From positions 64,631,728-64,695,727 of the forward strand of contig CM058236.1 in assembly GCA_030180135.1 (NCBI GenBank): 64,000 nt of DNA, given 5' to 3'. Position 1 is the first letter of the stretch. Every line of letters begins with the position of its first letter. Source of the DNA: Orychophragmus violaceus. Taxonomy: Eukaryota > Streptophyta > Magnoliopsida > Brassicales > Brassicaceae. The translations under genes and the position numbers were made by a program. The notes below the pieces were generated by a model. The model made no database searches. It was not told where the DNA came from and worked only from the letters and a program-made list of their open reading frames with translations. Shown in pieces: positions 55,023 to 64,000 of this stretch.

Positions 55023-56323
55023 TATGTAATGTTTTCACAAGAGTGTATGTTATGATGTTTTATACGGTAGACATGGAACCAACAATCTATTTTTCTTCCT
55101 TTTTGAGCTATTGTGATTGAAAACCGAAGATAGGTACAAGTCCTTTGAAACCATATGCATACATTTAGAGAGTGACCAATCCGCTATAACGGACTAGTAC
55201 GGATGTAAACGTTGCGGTTGATCACTAAATATAGCATGAATACAAAATCTCATCAAACAATAGAGTTGCATTATATGATATGTAGTCTCATAAAAAAATG
55301 TTTGTCATATTAAGGGTAATCTCATAAAAATGTTTATCATATTAAGTGTAATCTCATATAGCAATGACATTGTATTATCAGTTATTATAATGCACCATTA
55401 ATGTGTTTTGCTAATATGACTGTCTTGGCCTTCAAGTCTGCAATGACCGTATATGCTAAATGAAACTCTGTCCGTAAAATAACGAGATCGTCATATGCGT
55501 CTCTCGGAAATAACATAGAGGCGACTGGAACATCATGGACATATCCCATTCATATAATCTTTCTTCTTTTCTTTGGAACAACATGCAAAACGTGATAATA
55601 TTTTTTTATCAAAACTAATTTGAAAAAGTTGCCAAAAAAAACAAAATAAAAATAGGTTTGTACAAACTCATTATTAAATTACATATGTGTAAATTTCATC
55701 AATCTTGCATGTAATCAGTTTGTCGCGGACTGATGTGCCTCCCAACGAAAAATGCTGAAAGAGTTGCATCTCGCGGTCTGTGACTCTTGATGTGATCTCT
55801 TCGGCCTAGAGACTCACAAAGGACCATTTTTTGTGAGTTTCCTTAAAAATCTCTCACATTGACGAAATCTCTCTGTCCTTAGCCTAAAAAATCATAATTA
55901 TATAAACTAAAATTTTATAATTTGAACAAAAAAAAATTGAAATTAAATATTTTTATATTTTGTAAGCGTCTTTCCGCAAAAAAAAGTTTAGTCCGAAGTA
56001 TGAGGCATCAACAAAAGACTATCCGGACCTAAAGTGTTATGAGAAGCCGAGCACTTTGTAGAAATGGTCTCAAAATAGGGCTCTCTCCAATAGTGAACTA
56101 AACCGTCACAAACAACGACCCATATATAATTCAGTAGTGCAGCATTATCACCTTCGACCCCTTAGTCTTCCAGTACAAGACAATATCATTGAGTTAGAGC
56201 TTAGCTTTTTGGTTGAAACACGTTTCACTCGCTTGTGGTGCACAAGCTCCCAATGCCATTTTTTGGAAATAGAAAAATAAATAATTATAAAAATCTTGAT
56301 TATTCTTCTGTATACTAAATATA
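55023..56323. other. No gene seen
   Basis: AT-rich DNA. A short direct repeat AATCTCATAAAAATGTTT.TCATATTAAG appears near 55285-55350. No element end or coding frame was recognised. Confidence 0.45.
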
Positions 56324-56662
56324 CTAGATTTTGACTTGTGCTAAAAAAGCACGGGTATATTTTTAAAAAAAAATAATAATTTTAATCAATTTTTCTTTTT
56401 TATAATAATTTTATTATTTATTAATTGAATATGATGATAATTAAATACTCAAAGCACGAATGCATTTAATAAGTTTTTTTTTGTTTGAAAATATTCATTT
56501 CTTACTAAAGTCAAGAGTATGTACCCAAAGGTAACATGTTTTTGATTTGTGTATGATTCGATTAATCGTAAAAGTATATAAATTTAGCATCGCTAAAAGT
56601 GCTTGTATTTAAGTATTACCCAAAGATTGCTTAAATGTAAGAGTTAAAGTTAAAATTATAGA
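56324..56662 (-). mobile_element. Possible short Helitron
   Basis: On the minus strand a Helitron-like 3' end, hairpin CCGTGCT-tttt-AGCAC then TCAAAATCTAG and T, lies at 56324-56360. A TCTATAATTTTAAC start preceded by A lies at 56662. It would be 339 bp and non-coding. The 3' end is convincing; the 5' end is a guess. Confidence 0.45.
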
Positions 56663-56708
56663 TAGTGAATCTATACTAAAGTCTCAAATCATAAATGAGT
56701 AAGCATGT

Positions 56709-59118
56709 ACAAGAGCTTGCAGCTTTATAAAATTTGTTTGCATTTGCTAACTCTGTCGTAAATTTTAATGGGCTCAATTATGGAAAGCGGTCCAAACAGA
56801 TCCGGTTTACACTGGGTGTTATGGCATTGGAATCCACCATACTAAATGATGAAGAGCCCTCAACCATTACAGAAGATAGCTCCAAATCTGAAAGGTCTCG
56901 ATACGAGAGATGGGAGCGTTCTAGCAGGCTGAGCTTGAACTTTATGAGAATGATGAGAGCAGAAAGTATTAAGCCATATATTCCTTTGACAGAGAGAGTA
57001 ATAGAATTTGTAAAGAAAAATTAGGGAGTGTAAAAAGTTTGGATATGGCTGACGAGTCGATTGTGGTAAGCATAATGAGTGAGGTCACTACGAAAGGTTT
57101 CACTCAGCTTAGCCAATCCATGATCATGTGATGCACATGTCTAACTTAGTATGAAAGAAAAGGAAAATCCTTTCCTGCTACTCATATATCTCATATTAAG
57201 CAGGGATTCGGTTTGATTCAGCACATAAAAAAACATGAACAATACTTGTTCGTGGGAAACATGATAAATGCACGAACTGAAGTCATTGGGATGTATAGAT
57301 TGATCCTTGACATTGGTTGGCAAGTGGATCTTGAACGGTGTCTATATGTGCTAGAAATCTTGTTTCTGTAAGTAGGTTGAACAACTTAGGTTTTAATTTT
57401 AAGATTGGACATGGTGTTTTTTCATTGTACCAAAATGATTACTTTTATGGTAGTGGTACTCTGTTGATTCACTTTGTAGGTCCAATCTTGATGCAAAGTT
57501 TTATGAATCCTTATTTTATTGTTTAAAAGTATAGACATTAAGTGTAGTGCATCTAATGAAAGATCTGCTTTCTTGTGGCATAAAAGATTAGTTCACATTT
57601 TCAAAGAAAGAATTATGAGGTTGGTAGAGAATAAAATTCTTCCTCAATTTGATTATAGTGACAAACATGTGTGTAGATTGCACTAAAAGAAAGCAGACTA
57701 AACATACAGTAAAGAAACAAGCCACAAGAAGCATCAACTTCTTGAAATAATACATACCAATATATGTGGCTCTTTCGATGCCCCTTCTTGGAGCGGTGAG
57801 AAACAAAAATGTATCACCTTTATCGATGACTACTCACGTTATAGGTATACATATCTACTGCATGAAAATTTCAAGTCTGTGAATGTCCTAGAGGTGATCA
57901 TTGATGATGTGGAAAGACAGTTAGATAGAAAATTAAAGATTGTGAAGTCAGACAGAGGTGGTGAGTTTTATGGAAAATTCAATGAAAATGGACAATGTTT
58001 AGGTTCATTTGAAAAGTTACTTGAAAGTAAGGGTATTTATGCACAATACACGATGTCTGGTACACCTTAGCAGAATGGTGTATATGAGGCGGAGTCGTAC
58101 ACTAATGGATATGGTTAGAGGCATACTAAGTAATTGTTCTTTACCTATTTCATTGTGCGTATATGCATTAAAGACTGTTACGTATGTGCTTAATCGGGTT
58201 TCTAGTAATGAAGTTCCTAAGACCCCTTATGAATTGTGGACGGGAAGGAAACCCAGTTTAAGATATTTACGTGTTTGGGGTTACCCAACAGAAGTAAGGT
58301 TATATAACCCATAAGAAAAGAAACTTAATTTTAGGACTGTCAATGGATTTTTCATTTGCTATCCTGAAAAATCAAAGGAGTATACATTTTATTTCCGTAA
58401 ACATCGTACGAGTATATTTGAAATGGGTAATGCTAGGTTCATTGAGAATGGTGAAACTAGTGGGAGTGGTGAACCACGTAAGTTGGACATTAAGGTGATT
58501 GACGTGGAAGTACATTCAGCTGTTATTCTACCTAAGTTTGTTGTTCTTATTATTGCATCTCAGTCAAAGTACACAATAGAACAAAAAAATGATATACAAA
58601 CTCTAGTAGTTGAAAGTACGGTTAATAAACCTGTCACGATTCAAGAAAAAATAGTACACCACAAGAACCATTGAGGTGATCTGAAAGGGAAATAAGATCT
58701 GCCATTTCAAATGACTAAGTGGTTTACGCTATTGAGAATAAACGTGACTTAAGCATTGATGAAGATCCAAACTCATTCCGGAAAACCATGGAAAGTAGCA
58801 ATTCTGAAAAGTGGTTTAATGCCTCAAGAGTAAAAAACAAATTCTATGAGTGATAACTATGTTTGAGACTTACTAGAGTTGTCTAACGGTTTCAATACTG
58901 TTAGTTCTAAATGGGTCTTTAATATTAAACGCGACTCAAAAGGTAACATTGAAAGGTACAAGGCTCGGCTTTTTGCTAAAGGTTTCACCCAAAAGGACGC
59001 CATTGACTTCAAAGAGACTTTCTCTCCAGTTTCTAAGAAAGATTCTCTAAGGACTGTTTTGGCTTTGGTGGCTCAGTGTGATTTTGAGCTCCACCAAATG
59101 GATGTTAAATCCGCCGTG
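56709..59118 (+). pseudogene. copia-5 fragment: gag, integrase and start of RT
   Basis: Plus-strand copia text with an internal deletion. Gag (56734-57024) has VVNFNGLNYGKRSKQIRFTLG and NDEEPSTITEDSSKSERSRY. After a broken stretch comes the protease end (ARNLVSVSRLNNLGFNFKIG, 57338-57526). Integrase follows with IDDYSRYRYTYLLHENF and KSDRGGEFYG (57880-58070), a stop where PQQNG should begin, then PYELWTGRKPSLRYLRVWGYP. The start of RT is SSKWVFNIKRDSKGNIERYKARLFAKGFTQ and LHQMDVKSA, ending near 59118. LTRs, most of protease, RT catalytic boxes and RNase H are absent. It is cut at the right by a different repeat. Confidence 0.82.
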
Positions 59119-62100
59119 GATCCTAAAACCCACACTCGAGATTTGGAGTGTTTATGTGTATCGATTTAAGATAAGGTGGGCTAGATTCTCTATGAACCGT
59201 GATCGAATTAGACTAAGAATGATGAAAAATGGATTTGTATTGATTGAATAAAGTGTACACAAAGAACTCAAGCTACAGAGCGATTACAAGTAGTTTGTAT
59301 ATAGAAAAGTGTATTCGAAATCGGATGATCCCTGCGAGTCGTCGGAGCTTCTCCTTTATAGCCTTTCTCCATCTTAACTGCTTTCCTTCAGTCTCGGAAT
59401 CAGCTCCAACGTCCCGCGTATTCTTCGGGATCTTCTTGTTAGACACGATTTCCTCTCCTTTAGCCGACGGATCGTGAGCTGACTGTATCGTCGTCTATCT
59501 GTTCATGCCATGGAGTCAGATCTCATATTCGGGCCTATGGTTTGTGAGAGTCGGAACTCGCACTGTCAAAACTTGTAGAGCAAACTTTTAGGGAACAGAA
59601 ACCTCAAAGATAAACCAATCGAAATAGTAAACCCGTAGGATATTTTATTGATAAGAAATCGAAAAGAGTATAAAGATCGGAAAAGAGAGTAAGAAATCGA
59701 AAAAAGAGAGTACAAAGAACCGAAACGGCTTAGACAAACTGCTAAGTTCTTAAGTCTAGATGCTAGGGTTTTTCACTATGTCTCTATCGTATGACCACCA
59801 TCTTTTTAGATAATCGCGGCAAATCGGCTCTGAGGATCTTTTCCGCAAGATTTGCGGAAATCTTCCTGTTGTTATCTCCTTCCTTTTTCCGTTAAGATTT
59901 ACATTTTTATCTCGGATCTTCCTTGATCCTCACTTCTTCGAGTTTATCTTCCCTCGGCTTGACCTATTTGCCGAATGGGCCGAGAACGGACGCTCCGAGT
60001 CCGTTTGTATACAAACTTCTCTATTCGGCCCAAAGTTTCGGTCATACGAAAGTTGTACATTTGGGCCTAAGTTCGTATTTCCTCTAACTCGTCCGTTAAC
60101 TTAGTTTATCGTCCAAGAAAGTTCAAGCCGATATTTCCAAAGGTGGATTGCGGCAAGTTTGCGCATATTTGTGAATGTTTGATTATCCGTTTGGGAAGTT
60201 CGGAGAAGCAGGGTCCAGCTCGGAAGTTTACGAGATATGCATTCAGCTCGGGATTTCCGAAGGGACAAATCATGGTTGCGAAATGAGAAGGGAAGGACTC
60301 GGATCCAAGCTGGTTCAGCTCGTATTTCCGAGCTGGTTCAGCTCGTATTTCCGAGCTGGTTCAGCTCGATCTTTTGCTCGTTCGGACGTTTCGTCGATCC
60401 GTAGTTCCTGTCGAAAGGTGCGCTTGTCCAATTGGCCAGCTGTATAAGAATTGTCGTTGCATCGTATGAAATGTCGTCTGCTTCATATGAAATGTCGTCG
60501 TCGAAACCGTCTTTCCAATAAGTCATTTAAATGATGTTGTCGGTACTTCGTATAACTTGGTTATTCGTATGAAACATTGTTTGTCCGTAGCGGACGTTTG
60601 TCTATGTTTGATTGTCCGATCATGTTTTCGACTATTGTTTTCGTCGAGGGGGTTTTTGAAACAGTTAGCCCCCCAGCTAGTCAGACTCGACTGCGATGAT
60701 GGCGAGGTTATTTTGTATTCGAGGCGAAAGAAATTGTCCGAAAGACTTGGTTCGACCCTTTTGTTTTGTTGCTCTTCCGTTTGCGACGAAGGGTTGTCTG
60801 AATCGTTTGTCCCATTTTGGCCTTCGTCTTGCACGTCGAGTTAGACTGATTTTTTGGAACGACATTTTCGAGTTGGATTTGTTCCGACTTTTCGAGTAAG
60901 TCGATTCACATCCATTGGTGTGTACATGGTGACACTTTTGGATCTTTCGGCCGTAATTGATTTTTTTGTGCAAAGTCTTCCGCGCAATTCTGTATGTTGT
61001 TGAACTTTTCTTCGGAACCATTGGTTGTTCCGGTGTATGACCTTGATGCTTCATTACTTCAAGCGAAGAATTTTTGTTTACAACTGAACCTTATGAAAGG
61101 CTGCCTACCCACCCTTAAGAAAGGGATCAAGCCATCCGTTGTTCTAAGTCTTGTCGTTGGATGTTTGGAAATCCATTGTTGGTCTTTCGTCGACGCTTCC
61201 GTATTCGAACAAGCAAAGCGGTGGAGAAGGTGCGTTGAATTGTGAACCGGTTGTGTTTACGAATGTGATGAGTCCGAGAGAGAAATCGCGTTGGGCTTTA
61301 GAATTTTCCGAGTAAGTCTGCCTGGATTTCCTGTTCAAACATGCTCGGATTTTCTAAGGCTGCTCGGATTTTTGAGTAGGATTTTGTTTCAGGTTAGTTT
61401 GTCGAGCTTGCTAGGACGATATGTACGTCCGAGAAGTTGAACTGTCGTGTTGACGTTAGGTCGATTAATGCAGAAAAGTCGAGCAGATTTTATCGGGAGA
61501 AAATCTCCTTCATCGGCTTCGTATAGACTGTATACGAGTTGGTTTCGTATAGCTCGAAGGCTTTCCGGACAGCTTCGTATAATTCCCGGAGGAAAGTGTG
61601 GTTTAACGTTTGACCCTTGGTGCTTTAGGAGCATTGCACTCAGATGCGTATTCCGAGTCTTGGGGTTAATGGATGGCGATTAAATCTAGCGCGCGTAGAA
61701 GTGTTCCGCCATATTTCGAATCAAGTTTTGAGTTCGAATGTCGGCCAGATATACTCGTCTTATCAATTTGTGATGACGAAGACCAGCGTGCTCAAAAACG
61801 CCTAACTGGGTTTCGAGTTAAGTTCGAAGGTTAGCGAGATATACTCTACTTACGAACCTGAGATGATTGAGACCAGTGTGCTCGGAAGCGTCTTACTGGG
61901 TTTTCGAAATTGAGTCCGAGGAATAATAAGACGTAATGATTAGACCAGTATGCTCGAAAGCGTCTTATTGGGTTTCAAAATTGAGTCTGAGGAGTAGCAA
62001 GACGCACTCCCCTTGCGGACTTGTAATGTTTAGACCAGTGTGCTCGGAAGCATCTTACTGGGTTTTAACATCGAGTCTGAGAAATAACAAAATGTATTTC

Positions 62101-62726
62101 TCGTGCGGATTTATAATGATTTAGACCAGTGTGCTCGGAAGCGTCTTATTGGGTTTCAAAATTGTGTCCGAGAAAAGAGTCCTTCTCTTGCGGATTTATA
62201 ATGATTAGACCAGCGTGCTCGGAAGCGTCTTGCTGTGTTTTGAGTCCGAGAAATAACGAATCGTTTTTCTCTTATGGACTTTTATAATGATTAGACCAGC
62301 ATGCTCGAAAGCGTCTTGATGGGTTTTGAGTCCGACAAATAACAAATCGTTTTTCTCTTATGGACTTATAATGATTAGACAAGTGTGCTCGGAAGCGTCT
62401 TGCTGGGTTTCGAGGAGTTTTACAGTTGACTTTTGTACTAGTGCGGGGGTTTGCCGTCTTACGTTCCCAAGTTGGTCGTGTTCTCAATAATGACGTTGTC
62501 GAGACAATTGTGTTGCATTTTACTGGGTTTAGATTTTTGATCCTGGTTTTCCGCGAAACTCTCGCCTCGCGTCTTCCGTTCACTAAAAATAAGCCGGTAT
62601 CCGCAGGACCACCTTTCAAAAATACCGAACCAAGATATACTTGGTTAAAACGTCATTTTACCAATGTGCTGAATAGCGTCATACTGGATTTTTTGGGGTC
62701 TATTATCGTCTCCAGTACTGGTGCGG
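59119..62726 (-). mobile_element. Non-coding LTR-element remnant with LTR-like blocks and tandem repeats
   Basis: No coding frame is supported. On the minus strand, 59180-59480 reads like an LTR promoter and leader (TATAAAGGAG near 59350). The block 59600-59810 reads like another LTR end with TCAATAAAATATCC, a polyadenylation-type signal. A 23-bp unit AGCTGGTTCAGCTCGTATTTCCG is repeated about three times at 60309-60376. An 8-unit array follows at 61781-62420. This layout fits a large retrotransposon derivative of the Tat type, but the class is uncertain. It is cut at the right by Athila-3. Confidence 0.45.
61781..62420. repeat. Tandem array, eight units of about 72-91 bp
   Basis: Units begin GACCAGYRTGCTCGGAAGCGTCTT at about 61781, 61871, 61943, 62033, 62124, 62208, 62294 and 62378. 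Each contains GAGTCCGAGAAATAA-like and TTGCGGACTTATAATGATT-like words. Units are diverged but clearly related. Confidence 0.9.
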
Positions 62727-63881
62727 TGATAGGTCAAGGTTTATCCCTATACTAACTGCAAGTGCACAGTGATGTAGATGTAGTACTTAGGGTATCGAAT
62801 CCACAAGGACTCCGGTCACACGATAGATTATAAGTAATTCGGATTAAGCTAAGCGAAACGGTAGAAAGCAGTAAATCAAACAACATAAAGTAAATCAAGC
62901 GAGTTTGTAAGAAAGAAGGCGAAGACGTTAAGTCTAGGGAGTTCTCAGGAAATCAGGAACACAAGCAATCAATCAATCGGGATCTAATCAGAGCCTGTTC
63001 TAGAACTCAAAACACAGATATAGAATTAACCGACTGTCGTTGCGAGAATTCTCTAAGTCTAAGTGCAGCAATCCAAATTCCTTTGCAATTACTAACAGAT
63101 TAAACTAGCTTTAAGATCAAGTTCGATATGTTCACAATTCCCCTAAACCAAATTCCTTTGCGAGTAGATCAAATTGCTCATCTAGGTTCTTTCTAGCTAA
63201 TTAACCAACTGTCGTTGTATCAATCAACCTAACATCATAAATCTGGATAGCTACTTCAGATTTAGCATTAAGAACAATCCTAGATGAAGAACTAGCAAGT
63301 ATGAATCCCTAACAGATTGATTAAACTATAATTCCATGAAATCCCTAATGAGAATCTCTAAACCTAACATGTAAACTACTCAGACATGTTCATCGAAACA
63401 GAAGACATCATGAATAGAAAACCAAATATTATAAAATCAAATAAAGAACTGGGGTTCGAAATCCTCTCTCTTTCGAGAGCCTGATCAGCCCCTAACTCTC
63501 TCTGAAAATAGAATAAAGCGTAAGTAAAGCGTTTGAAAGCGTAGCCTAAACAGGTGGCTAAAAACCCTAATATATAGTCTAAAACACGTCTGGGGCCTTT
63601 TTGCAAGTCTGGAAAGTTTCTGGGCAAAAACTGTAATTTTTAAAAAATGCAGATTTTTGGGCGCAGAACTGCAACGACCGTTGCAAGGCGAAAACGCAAC
63701 CAGTGAACTCTGTGAAGTCTCTAAATAGTGCAGAATTGCTCCAAATGCTCCCAAAACGTCCAATTAGGTTCCAGATGTCCTTAAACCTGTAAAACACCTG
63801 AAAAGACTCCAAAACACATAGAAAGACTTGATAACAAAGACATATACCATGGTTAAAATCCCTAAAATCCATGGTATATCA
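62727..63881 (-). repeat. Athila-3 3' LTR
   Basis: 1155 bp, TGATAGGTCAAGG...GGTATATCA, clearly related to the Athila-2 LTRs but much diverged. It holds one 14-bp dyad GCAACGACCGTTGC at 63671-63684. That is 197 bases from the LTR's outer 5' end, matching the dyad position in Athila-2 LTR-3. Confidence 0.9.
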
Positions 63882-64000
63882 ACTCCCCCACACTTAGCTC
63901 TTGCTTGTCCTCAAGCAAAACAAAGAACTAGACATGGTGAAGAGGTTTGAAAACTTTTAGAAACTCATTTCATCTTTGAAGCAGCAACACTCAAATTCCC
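63882..64000 (-). mobile_element. Athila-3 internal region, start only
   Basis: The polypurine tract CTAAGTGTGGGGGAGT (63882-63897, minus strand) abuts the LTR. The conserved stem CTTGCTTG / CAAGCAAA follows (63900-63919). The rest of the element lies beyond the window. Confidence 0.85.

Noticed and set aside
56669..56681. Second plus-strand Helitron start TCTATACTAAAG
   Set aside because: No matching 3' end could be found before copia-5; too short to call.

Overview
The window is plant nuclear DNA made almost entirely of nested transposable elements. I see no intact host gene, rRNA, tRNA or CRISPR array. The Athila-type Ty3 elements, whose primer sites match plant tRNA-Asp, together with Arabidopsis-like copia, CACTA, LINE and Helitron relatives, suggest a Brassicaceae genome, probably pericentromeric heterochromatin. 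This is inference; the species cannot be named from the sequence.

Layout. 1-18569: a decayed Ty1/copia element (copia-1, minus strand), split by a 13.2 kb Athila element (Athila-1, 1093-14294, minus) with 1441-bp LTRs and a perfect 5-bp duplication CCAGT. 18570-23589: unassigned DNA and a 3.5 kb LTR of a plus-strand Ty3-like element. 24600-25171: 3' end of a LINE. 25242-25468: a Harbinger-type MITE. 25544-25678: a long GA repeat. 25686-40610: a decayed plus-strand copia (copia-2), interrupted first by a CACTA element (26601-29067) and then by a non-autonomous Athila-like composite, LTR-internal-LTR-internal-LTR (Athila-2, 29072-39416). 40969-42350: copia-3 LTR and gag fragment. 42370-48960: a LINE ORF1 fragment (minus) split by copia-4 (42814-48493, minus). 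49608-53691: an AT-rich Helitron-like element. 54798-55014: a hAT-like MITE. 56324-56662: a possible short Helitron. 56709-59118: copia-5 fragment. 59119-62726: a non-coding LTR-element remnant with tandem repeats. 62727 to the end: the 3' LTR of a third Athila-like element (Athila-3).

Function. Nearly every coding region is broken by stops, frameshifts or deletions. The least damaged are the single-frame gag-pol of Athila-1 (two stop codons) and its intact 505-codon ORF in the envelope position. Athila-2 keeps only the C-terminal part of gag plus protease and must have relied on other elements.

Main unexpected signal. Short dyad-symmetric, CpG-containing modules with 21-bp geometry recur in the non-coding parts of several elements. 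GTGTCGACCGACAC, a 7-bp spacer, then GTGTCGATCGACAC occurs both in copia-1 and in the unrelated Ty3 element Athila-2. TATCGGY-N7-RCCGATA occurs in Athila-1. A related 14-mer with other arms sits at the matching LTR position in Athila-3. The second strong result is that the central LTR of Athila-2 is a hybrid of its two outer LTRs, which records an unequal crossover.
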